Shown here: positions 42,701 to 51,589 of the stretch, in pieces
Position numbering within the stretch: position 1 is the first letter of the stretch
How the letters are laid out: each line of letters opens with the position of its first letter
Assembly: GCA_008828725.1 (NCBI GenBank)
Contig: MEHQ01003738.1
Location: 111,714 to 175,713 of the forward strand
Direction: 5' to 3'
From: Saccharina japonica
Taxonomy: Eukaryota > Sar > Phaeophyceae > Laminariales > Laminariaceae
DNA: 64,000 nt
Position numbers and translations under genes: made by a program
The notes under the pieces: generated by a model
Seen by the model: the letters and a program-made list of their open reading frames with translations, nothing else
Databases searched by the model: none
Told to the model about the DNA's origin: nothing

Positions 42701-45700
42701 CCGACTCGCGCAACGGCGCAATCCCTGACAGCTTTGTCGGAGTCCCGTCTCAGCTGCTCCAGGCGCTGACTCAGCCCGTCCAGGCGGTGCCAGGCGCTCT
42801 CGCCGGCGAGGCCCTCTCGCCAGCGCTTGTCGAGCTTCTCGAGGCGGAGGTAGATGTTGTTGGCGACGTCCAGTCTGCGCATTGTTCGCTTCAGACGGCC
42901 CACAACTTCCCGCAGGTCGCTTTGGACGAGGCCGCGGTTGGAGGCGGCGCTGGTCATACTGGCAGGCTTCACGCGCCTGTTGCATTTCGGGGACGACCAA
43001 CGTACAGAGCATGGGAGGGTGAGTCGGAAGAAGATAGGGAGAGAGAGAGAGAGTGAGAGAGGAGAGTCAATGCAGCGGGGGAGCACTGCTGAAGCATACA
43101 TGCGCGCGGTTCCGCGAGTCCGCTCGAGAGCGCCCTCCCCGAGGAGAGTGGGCGGGGCGCAACCATCACAAACGCGGCTACCACGCGAGGCACAGGGCGA
43201 GCAACCACGAATGGAAGAGCGAATCGCCCAAACCATAGCAAAGGTGGTCAGACGCGCAAGCAAGCACGCACGCAGGCCTTTTTGTTATTGCAGGCCACGT
43301 GTTCCGTGCGGAGGATAAGGCCGCACAGTCATACCACTCGACTCATTCGGCAGGTCGGTGCGTCGTCGAGAGGCCGCAAGAACCGAACAAACTAAAGGGG
43401 GAAATGTCTCGAAAAAAAAAAACTGCTACACGGAGCTACCACTGCACTGCCGCCGTCGCCCAACGATACCGAAGCGGTCCGCGCCCACGCCTCACCGGCA
43501 CACGTCGGCGACGTCCCGCTCAAGCTTGTTCGCATCACGCTCCGCTATCCGCTGCAGGAGCAGGTCGAACTCTTTGCGCAGCACGACGGGATCCGTCACT
43601 CCTCTCGTCGGGTCTGGGATGTCCGACGGGAGCATGTGCGCGGCCTCCTCCCCCTCCGGCACCAAGAACAGCGCCGTACCGGCCTTGACAGCACCTGCTG
43701 CATCTCCAAGCCACCCGCGGCCTGCCACACCGCCGTTTGGTGAGCCGCCCCCTTCTTGCTCTCCAGGGCCCCCCTCGCTGCCGTCGGCGCTGGCGCCGTC
43801 GCTGCCAACGCTGCTAAGGCGGCGACTGCGTTCACTAGCGCTAGCGCTATCGCTGCTGCCACCGCTACCGCCACCGTTGTTGAAGCCGGCGGAGTCGTGG
43901 GTTCCACCGCGACTCGCAGCGCCCCGACGGATGCTGTAATCATCTAGAAGTTCGACGTCCGAGTCAGATCCGCTCTCCGACTCGCTTGCTGGCAAACGAA
44001 GACGCCGCTGTTTACTCCTAACAGAGGTTTTCCTACCCCTCGCACCGATGATGTCGTCGGTACTACTGCTGTTACCGCTGCTGGTGCCGCCCGAACTGCT
44101 GCGCGGTGAGCCACTCTGGCTTCTCAGCCCACTCTCGACCGGCAAGCCGCCGCCACTATCGCCCCGTTCATCTACTGCTTCCCCATCGCCTGGAACTGGT
44201 TCTCCTTCCTCGTCCCATTTTTCTGGCAAGCGTCGACGTCGCCTCTTGTTGTGGTGGCGGTCCTGATCGACCTTCCCCCCATCCGATGCACGCGACCGAT
44301 GCCGGTGTCGCCCGCCCCCACGCCGTCGGTCCTTACCCCGCCGCGAACCCTTGCCCGATTCGCTTTCATGAGCTGCTGCACCGCGAGATCGGCCGGGGAG
44401 CACATGCGCATCGAAAGCTGATGGCGGTCGCAGCAGCAACCGAGGAGACCGCGGGGTGGTGTAGAACTCGCACGCCTGCCTGCAGTCCACCCGGAGGCTA
44501 CCACAGTGGCGACACCTGCCGAGGGTGGGCCGCTTCTCGTTCAGGTCCAGAACGGCCGGGCTCACATACACGGTGTCGATGCCGCGCTCCCAGCCGCCCT
44601 CCACGACGTACCGGACGTCCACCGTTCCAGCCGCCGCATCCACCTTCACGACGCGCGCGGTGCCTCCTGGCTTGTTCACTCCCGGCGTCATGCGTCGCTC
44701 AACCTCGACTAGGTCTCCCTTCCGGGGCTGCCACTCCAAGGCGGGCTGGTGGTCGTTTCCAGGGCCTCCTTGCGGGCTACCCTTCCCTCCGTCGCCATGG
44801 GCGTCCCCAAGGCCACCTAGCGCGGAAGAAGCCTCGCCGTCGGCATAGCCTTCACCGCGGGCGTCTCCGTCAGTACTCCCACCCGTATGCACCCGGAGTG
44901 CGCCACCATCCGCGCCAGCGGCGGCATCGCTCTCTTCGCGCGAGGGGTTGGCGTGGGTCTTGACACCCTCGGCCCAAACCACCTCCGCTTCGCCGCCAGA
45001 TCTTTGATCTTCTCGGACGCGCTCCCGGCACCCTGCCCCGTCCTGTTTCGAGTCTAAACGCGCTCCAGGTATTATGGCATTCTCTGAGAGGGGTGTTCGC
45101 TCGACCTCCTTGCCGCGTCTTGCTCCCCCTAACCCGGTAGCACTCGCTGGAGGAATGCGTTCGGCGGAGACGGGGCAAGACTCTGGTATCGCTCGCCCAT
45201 CTGTCTCGTCCTCACCCAAGCCCTCGGACGCACCTAAAGCCTCGGAGTTGAGCAGCTGGTCCACTCGGTTACCTCCGTCGGGGATTTTTTCTAGAACGTT
45301 CTGCGCGTTGTCACCGCCATGTGCGTGCAGTCTGCGGTCTTCGACATCCGTTCGGTCCCTAGTCGCCTCCTTCCGCCCCTCCTCCTCCTCCTCCTCCACT
45401 TCTTTCTCCTCCGCCTCCTCTTCCTCCGCTTCTTTCTCCTCCTCTTCCTCCTCCTCCTCTTTCTCCTCTTCCTCCTCCTCCTCCTCCCCCACCTCCCTCT
45501 CTGTGTTCTCCTCCTCCCTCTCCTCTTCCCCCTCCCCCCTATCCCGCTGGCGAGAGTCGCTTATCGTCGCCGCCTGATTCGGAAATTCCTCCCCCTTCGA
45601 CCATGCCGCTGAACCGTCACCGTCTCTTCGCCTGCTCGGTGGTTCCTTGCGTCTGCCGCTGGCCTCCTCGCCCAAGGCGGAGCGGGGCCTCTTGAGAGAG

Positions 45701-48221
45701 CGCGGGTACTCGAAGGGCGGTGGCGAAGCGCGGCGCGCTGCGTGCTGACTCCCTCTGCTAGACGCCGATGCTTCTGTCGCCGCCACCAGGGCTGCCACGC
45801 CAAGGGTTCCTTCGCAGGTGCAATCGTGAAGGAAGGATGAGCAGTCGGGGCACCTCGGGGTGCCCCCTCTAGGCCTTCTGCTGGCCTGCAGCTGTTGAGG
45901 GCGTAATATCGACGGCAAGGGGGGGGCGTCAGGGGTTACGTGTCGCGTGAGGGGTCGGCATCCGGAGGTACCGACGATGAGGTTGCGAAGCAGGGCATGC
46001 ACAAGTGGCGGCAACACCCGGTGCCGAGGAACTTTAAAAAACGGTCGACTGACTGATAATTCAGTTGTGGAGCCTCAAATACCTTGATAGCGGAAGCGGC
46101 CACCTAAAAAATGTTCTTCAGCGTGAACGTAGAACAAACAAGCCGTGGTCGAACATCGATATCGCTAGGCAAACGGGAAAGACACGCACGCGTCGCGGCT
46201 CCTTCGGCGTTGCGCCAAACGCAACAGCTATAGTTAAAACAGCCGAGTCCAAAGGACCTCTACAATAACACCGCTTGATTTTCTTCGCTTAGGTGGCACA
46301 AGCGCAGCGAACCGCGCCACCTACGTCGGCAAGTAGGTACAGCACAGACAACACAGCACAGCACGTTCGGTTCATGCGACCCACGGACCATTTGGGTTTT
46401 CCCCACGAAGCAGGCGTCCACGCCCCTCTCCACTCCACCGACGGCGTATTTGATGTCGTAGAATAGGTTGGGCAGGACGCGCGACACGCTACCGACTCCT
46501 CCCTCGTTGTTCTCCCCTTCGCGACACCTGGTCAAGGAAGAGGCGAAACAAGTCGCCAAACAAGACCAATAAGTCTCAGCATTTCAAGTCTGCCGCACAC
46601 CCAATGGAGAAAATCGGCGTGGACCAAAAAAAGGCCCAACATCCGAATGCCCTCGCGCGAAGGCAGAGGCACGCCCAGCACCAAGAGCTATATACGTATA
46701 TACAAGGATCGCCTCGTTGGGCCGACTGCCTCGCCTTGACATTTTCTAGGGCGATAAAGCAAGCAAAGGGTTCTTCCATTAGCATTCGCACGAGTGTCCG
46801 TTCAAGCCCGCCCGCGCCTTTACCCAGCGCGCCACTCACGCCCGAACCCTGCGTGCCGAAAGCCAACGCGACTACGGCTGTCGAATAACGCCAAGCCTAA
46901 CATACTACGCGTAGGAACTTCTAGATTAATTCGTAGCCCGAAGCCGCCACCAGCGAGTCCGCATGATCACCCCTTTCCGATACCACTCGTCCCCTGCGTG
47001 AGTGTACCAAGCGAACACACACCTACGTGTATACGGGTAGTGTATGGTTGCGGACGCCAGGCTATACTATGTCACTCAGCAAATTAAACTACACACATCT
47101 TACCTTGACCTTTCGCAGCCACAATGACCATTTCAGTTTCCTTGGGAGTCTTTTACGTGCAGGTACGATATACTGGTAGTACGGGAAACTGCTACGAGCG
47201 CGTACAAGCTGTAAACACACACAACAGCACCGCCGTAACTCTTGGTCCGATCAACCCACCTCCTAGCAACCGTGACGGTGTCCCCCACTGCAAGCTGCCC
47301 GAGAGTTCCGTCCAGCAGCCGCTTCAGGTTTTTCCGGACAAAGATCGGGTCGTTGTCCCTGAGGTAGCACTGCACGGCTGCCACCCTCTCTTCAGTCAGA
47401 GGGAAACGCAACGCTCGCTCACCTCCGCTATTACCCCCGCCATTGCCGCCGCCGCCGGGCTCCCCATTATGGAGTATCCCAGGGGCCGGGTTGGCATCCA
47501 CGTTAACTGCAACAGACTTCGCCTTCTCATCTAGCTCTTCACACCCTCTCCCGCCCTGTAAGTCGGCCGGAGCTTGCGCTCTTGCTGCCGATCGGGCGTC
47601 CGAGTTGTTCCTGTCACTGCCACTGCCGTCGGTGTTTCCGCTGTTGCCCCTGCCCCTTGTCGCACTGCTACTCGTAGGCCCTCGTGGCATCGGTGGCCGG
47701 GGCCGATCAGGATTGCTCGGAGAACGGCCTCGATCCTTGTCAGACCGAGTCTCTGAAGGCGAGATGCGGCCACCGTTTGCTCTCGGCGGCGGCGGTAAAT
47801 CGATCAGCGATTCTCCTCGGCACACCACGGCGGTGGTCTGGTACAAGCGTTCCGGGTGGTTTGACGGTTGCTGTTGCTGCTGCTGCTGCTGCGGCTGCTG
47901 CTGCCGCTGCCGCCGTTGTCGCGGCCACTGCTGCAATCGAGGAGCTGCTGCTGCCGTTACCGAATGCAAAGCCTTACCACCGTCTTCGCTCGGGGGTTTT
48001 CCACCTGCGAGGGAGCCAGCACCAGCACCGGCATCAGAACCAAAAGCGACGCACACAGCAGCCGTACCGGTCGTGGACCTATCGGTGCTCGGGTTGACCA
48101 TCGTCACACCGTTCTCCTTGAGGTCACCATCAAGCAGATCGAGTGTTGTCGCCGTTGATGCTGCCGGAGTTTGCTCTGGTCCTTGGCGGAGCGGTAAAAG
48201 GGCAGCAGCACCCAAATCCAT
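24530..48221 (-). CDS. very large multi-exon protein with two Tudor-like modules, unrecognised
   Basis: Exons read on the minus strand: 48221-47260, 46527-46407, 45885-43496, 42976-41206, 40874-40482, 39963-39483, ~38850-38725, 38290-38117, ~37613-36722, 36291-~36065, 34991-34908, ~34310-34158, 33488-33243, 32667-30435, 29636-29482, ~27510-27066 and 26023-24530. The first six join in phase, as do 33488-33243/32667-30435/29636-29482 and the last two; others are approximate. The product is roughly 4,400 residues. Seen: two Tudor-like segments (VGDTVTVARR...GGVGSVSRV and GDLVEVERRM...GGTARVVKV), each followed by a Cys motif; a Glu run; a coiled coil; then many short hydrophobic helical segments between Gly/Ala/Pro/Ser linkers, resembling helical repeats. 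It could be two genes split near 39.4-38.9 kb, where the join is least clear. No function is claimed; a chromatin or scaffold role is only a guess from the Tudor-like modules. Confidence 0.6.
26094..26140 (-). mobile_element. very short SINE-like 3' end in the last intron of the large gene
   Basis: Minus strand: only CATACGACTACGGCCGTGCA and the GAGTACACC terminus plus C-rich tail remain, about 70 bases upstream of the terminal-exon acceptor. The same insertion is at 22138-22185 in the first block. Confidence 0.6.
27066..27510 (-). CDS. penultimate exon of the large gene, second copy
   Basis: The clear coding part encodes YGSAFRRLYGHAAYSVAAFL, LPLRELVETFFEGVA, a Gly-rich loop, then MHLPDLLQCFSE before the donor GAG|GTGGGT at 27066. 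The 5' boundary is uncertain: the open frame continues upstream to 27536, next to a LINE insertion, without an obvious AG acceptor. Confidence 0.55.
27541..27785 (-). mobile_element. poly-C LINE 3' fragment, second copy
   Basis: It starts with about 29 G on the plus strand (poly-C tail of the minus-strand element), then CGTACTGATTAGTTGCTTGC and the decayed C-terminal coding region to about 27785. It lies just upstream of the penultimate exon of the large gene, in the same orientation as that gene. Confidence 0.7.
27941..28440 (-). mobile_element. full-length SINE-like element
   Basis: Complete minus-strand copy from GGTTGGGCTGGCGTCGG at 28440 to poly-C (plus-strand G run at 27941-27950). It is more diverged than the two HtrA intron copies, showing several insertions of different age. 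At its 5' end lies TATAAATACATAATATAATATATTTATA before the next G run. Confidence 0.8.
28467..28935 (-). mobile_element. poly-C LINE, longest copy, with reverse-transcriptase C-terminal zinc motif
   Basis: Minus strand, about 470 bp. The ORF 28848-28507 begins MCPCGKAIESRSHIVGECER, a Cys-x-Cys...His...Cys pattern typical of the C-terminal end of non-LTR reverse transcriptases, and continues through SSEKTIAILEE. A one-base slip upstream separates it from a VGDLDLPERRR segment, and a further slip near the end restores [13 protein letters not shown] just before GTACGC and the C tail. It is therefore a decayed, 5'-truncated LINE. The region encoding the polymerase palm and any endonuclease is absent. 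Confidence 0.75.
29091..29109. repeat. short interstitial telomere-type repeat
   Basis: AGGGTTAGGGTTAGGGTTT: just over three TTAGGG-type units inside an intron of the large gene. It is too short to be a telomere and may be a double-strand-break repair scar. Confidence 0.7.
29482..29636 (-). CDS. internal exon of the large gene
   Basis: It encodes 51 residues beginning VLERVLDLQSVIAHCGGMWA and ending KERVVKLTHNCI, with no low-complexity sequence. Acceptor GAACAAAG at 29637 and donor ATCAA|GTGAGA at 29482, entering in phase 0 as required by the exon at 30435. Confidence 0.7.
30435..32667 (-). CDS. long central exon of the large gene
   Basis: 744 codons entered in phase 2 (acceptor GAGTGCAG) and left in phase 0 (donor AAG|GTGAGG). 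Ordered-looking segments include RAVVGLAASCILVALRHAG, MHVLPHLHEILKRTYTIARY, LLAPAFFCLALALHPSLGSG, LVEALRGKEWDMLQLWVQAA and VFEKRLSRFEQAQLASLSRD. Between them are long Pro, Gly and Ala tracts and a Glu/Ala-rich probable coiled coil near 31700-31800. The 339-residue plus-strand ORF here is an antisense shadow. Confidence 0.7.
32832..32895 (-). mobile_element. isolated 5' end of a SINE-like element
   Basis: Only the first ~60 bases of the element (GGTTGGGTTGGCGTCGGTTG through CACTCGCTGCGTG, minus strand) are present. An AT-rich TATAAATATATCATATATTTATA spacer and a G run flank its 5' side. A 5'-only fragment is unusual for retroelements and suggests deletion or recombination after insertion. Confidence 0.65.
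33243..33488 (-). CDS. internal exon of the large gene
   Basis: It encodes RSIALIAPAAAAMLLTLPRA and GLRAILFGVLADCMRGAVDL, an alternation of hydrophobic helices. Acceptor GCCGACAG at 33489 and donor GAGAG|GTGCGT at 33243; the split Arg codon joins cleanly with 32667. Confidence 0.65.
34158..34310 (-). CDS. probable internal exon of the large gene
   Basis: It encodes HVLAPSRVLLGIALGLARAG and LVSDAAKELVKAAAVRP before the donor CAAG|GTGAGG at 34158. The acceptor is uncertain between two AG sites near 34290-34315. Confidence 0.55.
34386..34725 (-). mobile_element. SINE-like fragment chained to poly-C LINE fragment
   Basis: A truncated SINE-like 3' end (34386-34484) abuts the G run and GCGTACTC terminus of a LINE 3' fragment (34485-34725). 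The LINE copy keeps TKASNE-stop then GTACGC, and upstream a TIAILGGRWWP segment of the coding region. Both lie in the same orientation in an intron of the large gene. Confidence 0.7.
34908..34991 (-). CDS. small internal exon of the large gene
   Basis: 28 codons: ATQEHVMRLPEGLKRRKLVN and GLSKAKYR, bounded by ACCCGCAG and TACAG|GTGACT. Charge pattern and splice signals support coding. Confidence 0.6.
35001..35181. repeat. two-copy 90-bp tandem repeat
   Basis: The unit starting TCCGTGCAACATATGCGCAA and ending TATTGTATTGGGAGCA occurs twice with only about two mismatches. It lies in the intron immediately upstream (minus sense) of the 34991-34908 exon. Confidence 0.9.
35434..36060 (+). mobile_element. 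truncated plus full-length SINE-like elements, plus strand
   Basis: A 3' fragment (35434-35512, ending GAGTACCCC and a C run) is followed by an AT-rich ATATATATATTTATA spacer and a complete plus-strand element (35534-36060, GGTTGGGTTGG to AAGTACACCCCC). These are inserted antisense to the large gene, and the tail lies next to the donor end of its 36291-36065 exon. Confidence 0.75.
36065..36291 (-). CDS. probable internal exon of the large gene
   Basis: After the acceptor CTGTGTAG at 36292 it encodes LSRLLSAAVEAWCLPVHKM, an acidic Gly-rich stretch, then LCSQIALVRMSGSVALPRA. The donor is unclear because the exon runs into the G-rich complement of a SINE-like tail. Confidence 0.5.
36722..37613 (-). 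CDS. internal exon of the large gene
   Basis: It encodes RPLVGFWGVFFEAVAGG, SELVWKALIHGCRLEILRRG, TSRALWECVRLLLAASPFAE and LARVLLERVVVLARFRAPEA among Ala/Gly tracts, ending at the donor GCCG|GTGAGG. The acceptor is one of two AG sites near 37613-37625. Confidence 0.6.
37905..38110. repeat. ACAC-rich and (ACCGC)n microsatellites
   Basis: CACA-rich sequence from 37920 is followed by CACCG units at about 38075-38108, ending at a donor-side GTACGT. It is intronic with no coding signal. Confidence 0.8.
38117..38290 (-). CDS. internal exon of the large gene
   Basis: It encodes LLDFARRVFLDLLFLLERRF and LSELLCAVMDALDGTG, strongly amphipathic helices without low-complexity sequence. Acceptor CGGATGCAG at 38291 and donor GGAG|GTACGT at 38117. 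Confidence 0.65.
38362..38700 (-). mobile_element. chain of LINE, LINE and SINE-like 3' fragments
   Basis: Three minus-strand 3' ends in series: LINE (38362-38420), LINE (38490-38574) and SINE-like (38575-38692). The second LINE stops at the GAGACGGAG motif, where the next poly-G begins, the same breakpoint seen at 51705-51720. Confidence 0.65.
38725..38850 (-). CDS. possible internal exon of the large gene
   Basis: The frame encodes NGAVLDLLPASLAAPKSSPV and GSFRLMQTVLRKNSAWPV before the donor TCAA|GTGAGT at 38725. The 5' boundary lies near a poly-C run and a MITE; no clear acceptor is seen. Confidence 0.45.
38894..39014. mobile_element. TTACGGGG foldback element (MITE-like)
   Basis: Left end TTACGGGGGACCATAGTAAA and right end TTTACTATGGTCCACCGTAG, about 120 bp. 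It contains the family's AATATTG and TAGGTTTTTGTG core. It lies in or beside an intron of the large gene. Confidence 0.8.
39483..39963 (-). CDS. internal exon of the large gene
   Basis: It encodes LAKDCCEAMAVIGAKLRAF, RERLAHVRRVVERLAEACTP and LLGACAALHGHLLEWLVATE. Acceptor CTCATCAG at 39964 and donor CCAG|GTAAGA at 39483; it enters in phase 0 as expected from 40482. Confidence 0.65.
40482..40874 (-). CDS. internal exon of the large gene
   Basis: 131 codons from RASTATAAILDDQALEIGCV to ADLAELAAMGGADEE, with an internal Gly run. Acceptor AACTTTCCAG at 40875 and donor GAAGAG|GTACAG at 40482, both phase 0. Confidence 0.65.
41206..42976 (-). CDS. large-gene exon with coiled coil and Ser/Arg-rich region
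   Basis: 590 codons. It begins with a Leu-rich, highly charged predicted coiled coil (LREVVGRLKRTMRRLDVANN, LDKRWREGLAGESAWHRLDG, LSQRLEQLRRDSDKAV). Several hundred Ser/Gly/Arg-rich, probably disordered residues follow, then ALVADLYRRQLAQQEA and a final segment. Acceptor TGCAACAG at 42977 and donor GCGCG|GTGAGC at 41206; the Arg codon split with the previous exon supports this start. Confidence 0.65.
43496..45885 (-). CDS. large-gene exon with second Tudor-like module and Cys motifs
   Basis: 796 codons. Near the start lies RCPDCSSFLHDCTC, a Cys cluster of zinc-binding type. A long Glu-rich run follows (about 45370-45530), then the second module: GDLVEVERRMTPGVNKPGG, ARVVKV, GTVDVRYVVEGGWERGID and YVSP, directly followed by RCRHCGSLRVDCRQAC. 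The same order of Tudor-like module then Cys motif is seen for the first module in the preceding exons, so the unit appears to be duplicated within the protein. The exon ends VADVC in phase 2. Confidence 0.7.
46407..46527 (-). CDS. large-gene exon 2 (second half of first Tudor-like module)
   Basis: It encodes ENNEGGVGSVSRVLPNLFYD and IKYAVGGVERGVDACF. Joined to exon 1 across the split Arg codon, it aligns residue for residue with the second module (VARR...EGGVGSV against VERR...PGGTARV), which supports both splice sites. Confidence 0.7.
47260..48221 (-). CDS. large-gene exon 1 (N-terminus)
   Basis: From Met at 48221 through a Gln/Ala/Gly/Ser-rich disordered region with a Gln run near 47880, to VAAVQCYLRDNDPIFVRKNL and VGDTVTVARR. 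Donor GGAG|GTGGGT at 47260 in phase 2. No signal peptide. Earlier exons cannot be excluded. Confidence 0.65.
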
Positions 48222-48766
48222 GGCCGATGTTACTCATGTACAGGCCACGAGAAGCTGTTCAGCAGCAGCCTTGAGACGTGGACGCACCTTCTTGTCCCTT
48301 GGCCGCTCAAACGTCAGCGGACACGAGCAACGAGAGACTCTTGGCTCCTATCCCAAGCTCCAACTGTAATATGCTCAGATAGAGTTCTTCTGTGATTTGA
48401 AAACTGCTGCCGTGCCACGGCTGGTATCTTCCAACTTTAAAGCCAGACGCCAATCTCAATAGCTACACCTAACCCCTCACAAGGAACCTGCCACCCCGCT
48501 TGGCTCGTGGTAGGCCCCTAAACAAGGTTTTGCTCCAAGGTCTTTGGGGACAAACACGGGGGGGGGGGATCTCTTTTTTCCCCGATATATTTAAAACAAT
48601 AAGGCCTCCCAACCTCTTTACAACGCCCTAGCTTTGCAAAATCTCAAAATCTCAAACTGAAACACATTTTCAGTTTTTTGTTCACTTTCGCAGAGCACCA
48701 TCCGGCAACGGTGCAACAACAGAGACACACCCGTACAATCGAATCGATCACGAGAGGTACACAAGC
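48222..48766. promoter_or_regulatory. probable shared promoter region of two divergent genes
   Basis: 545 bases between the minus-strand Met at 48221 and a plus-strand Met at 48767. It contains a 9-10 base G run at 48558-48567 followed by AT-rich GATATATTTAAAACAATAAG, a possible TATA-like element for the plus strand. No ORF of note. Confidence 0.4.
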
Positions 48767-48853
48767 ATGGCGAGCCTTGGGCATCTACGAGCAGGAAGGG
48801 GGGTTCGGGAGGCTGTCGTGAAGCTTGCAAGCCAATCTAACGGAACCATCAAG
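48767..48853 (+). CDS. candidate first exon, possibly of the PDK-like kinase gene
   Basis: 29 codons starting MASLGHLRAGRGVREAVVKL and ending at a donor AAG|GTGGGT in phase 0. The peptide is Arg/Lys-rich with one acidic residue, as in a mitochondrial presequence. The first confirmed kinase exon at 58317 also starts in phase 0, so the two could join across a ~9.5 kb intron. This link is inference; it may instead be an unrelated short gene. Confidence 0.35.
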
Positions 48854-51175
48854 GTGGGTTTATTAGTTTTTTTTTCTCGTAAAATTACCCCAGAGGGTGT
48901 CCAGAGTCCAGAGTCCAGAGTGCAACTCTTCTCTCCCTACAAGCGCTACCCGGCCAGAGATAAGAGCATGGTTAACCGATCATGGGACCGAACCTCGAGG
49001 GAAAATATGTGTGGAGTCACGCCATCTGGAAGCTCCACGTTTGCGGCGAGTTTTTCACGGCCCCGAAATGTTCCATTATCCTCTCGTGAGTTCCACGTTC
49101 CGAGCTTCAAGTCACACTCGGACGAAGTTCTTTTTTTGACGGGTCCCACCCACCGCCGTCCCACCCTAGTCCCACCTACTCGTACTGGCGGCGCGATCGA
49201 TCGACACAAAAGCGATTGCTTCTGAGTTTTGTTTTGAGTCCCGACAACCCCCGACGTTCCGAGCTTGTGGCGGCCGAAACGCCGAAACGCTACCCCCCCC
49301 CGCCCCCTCCTCCGCCGCTCGCCACGGACGCACGCTTAGATATATATTTGGCGCCGAGCCTGCCCTGCTCATGATGTTGGCATCGAACATGGGTTTGCTT
49401 CTTGTGGTACTGCTCTACCCGAGGTACTCTCCATTACACTCGTATTATCGTATTATATGCTGTACGCTGCTGCTGTATTTGGTTTTCTCGAAACGGCATT
49501 CACCAGTCGTCACCTTCCCAACCCCGGCATCGAGCATCGAGAATCGACAGCTGCACCGCCTGTTCAGTGTTGGAATATGGTGCTACGTACAGCAGTAGAG
49601 CATTCCTCGTACAGCAGTTGAGCTGCACGAGAGATTGATTTTACCTGGTATCGTACCTGGAACCTGGTACGTGCACATTACGAACAGCAAAGGATGACTC
49701 AACTCTAATTTCAAGTAGTTTGTCCTCAAAATGTGAGCCCTCATCTCTACACTGTTATTGAGTGTAAGCTTGGTGCCATATATACGCGTACCCGCGGCGT
49801 ACCTGCTTATAACTCTAGGTGAACTCTTGTTGCAACAGCTCACTCGCACTATGAATACTGCTGCTGCTGTGGTGATACCTTGAACGTTGGCAGCAGGAAA
49901 GAACACAAGACACACTGCTGCTGTAGAGCTTATGCCTAATATGTACTGGTACGTTCGTACCCTTTCCCATTCATCATGCGATTTCTTCTGTGTACCAGGT
50001 ACCTGACCTGTTGGTGGCCCTTACAGGTACAGGACAACTAATGAGAAACAAGCTGATAAGAAAGTCAGGCTGATATGTAGAGAAAAGTTAGAAATTCGGG
50101 GGTCGTTACCTTGGAATTAGTGAAGAAACCACCTTGAAATATAATCCAGCCTGGACCAGATTTCCTGTTTCCTGTTATTGATTGTATCATAGGTGTATCC
50201 TGTACGCTGTATGCCTTCCGAGGTACCGGTACAGCGGTATGATACCGGGTACCTGGTATCACTTTGTCCGGAAGTATAAGCACTATTTGGTCGTTAAATT
50301 TAATAACAAAACGGACCTTACATTTCCGGACAGAGTGGCACGTCTCTACGTACCCTTACTACCTATTGCGTCTGATGGGTACGTATGGGTATCACATATA
50401 CCAGGTACGTTAGTATAAGTATATTATATTACGTGCGTACGTACTCACCAGGTACATATTTTCCTTGAGGACAAACGGCTGAAAAGTTAAAAAGTCGCCA
50501 GTCGCCAGTCACCAGGTGATGACTATTTGATGTTTGCTCGTCCTTGCCAGCCGCCGACTCGACGTGTCTTGTTCTGTCTTCAGTTATATCGTTATATCAC
50601 ACATAAAACCAGCTGCACATATTTTATAACACATATATGACGCTGCATGACGGTATATTTTCGTCACGTGTGTTGTATTTTCGTATTTTCGTCTTGCGTT
50701 GTGGAACGCTCCCATTCGTGTTCGTTATCGTATTTCTCTGGTTTTCGGACGAGCGTACGCATGATACGTGTATCATACCATATAGACCTTTAGAACGGCA
50801 GAATCCTTCGTACGGTACGTACGAGTACGATGGTGGTATGGGGTACGGGGTACCACAACACTGCTGCTGCTGTGCTGCTGTCGTCATGTTCGTAGTTTTA
50901 TGACCACATAACTGGTATCTCTCTAGGATGAATAATCGGCACGGACACTGGGTGTGCTGGATGTCGATGGTACCACTGCACAGAAAGGAAGAAGACATAC
51001 AGGCCATGCGCCCATTCATGGTATCGCTAAGTTTTGTATATATGACCCTAAATTGAAACGCTTCCCATATACTCGTACTTCGTATACGATTAATAGTACG
51101 TAGCAGACAGAAACTATGGGTGATATCTCCAGCAACGGCTGGAAGCCTCATCCCAACATTCCGACCCAATTCTGG

Positions 51176-51234
51176 AGTCCCGTTTTGGGGACAAATTACT
51201 TAGAATTAGAGTGGTTTGTCCCCAAAACGGGACT
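51176..51234. mobile_element. perfect 20-bp inverted repeat, foldback element
   Basis: Left arm AGTCCCGTTTTGGGGACAAA (51176-51195) and right arm TTTGTCCCCAAAACGGGACT (51215-51234) are exact complements around a 19-base loop. A diverged half-copy with GAGTGGTTTGTCCCC is near 56631-56645, suggesting a dispersed family. Confidence 0.65.
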
Positions 51235-51589
51235 GCAGTTCTAAAAGGGTTATTTAAGTAGTACTTAAATAATGGCAGAATGCAGCAGTACTGCTGCACG
51301 TTCTTGCCGTACCATTACGTAATATATTCCAGGTATATGATATATATTGGTTGATAACGCCGCGCTTGTCGTTTTATTTTTTTATTTTTTGTCGCTGCCA
51401 TACTACTGCTGTAATCAAGTCGAAATAACGGTTTAATGTGAAGAACACGTGCCCACCTGCACTTTTTTTTTGTTGAGCAGCACGATACCGGTACGAGTGT
51501 ATACCTGGTACCTGGTATGATCCACAGGGTACCGGGGACCGGAGAGATTCGGAGGAGGGAGGGGGGGCGGAGAGATCCGGAGGAGGGGG

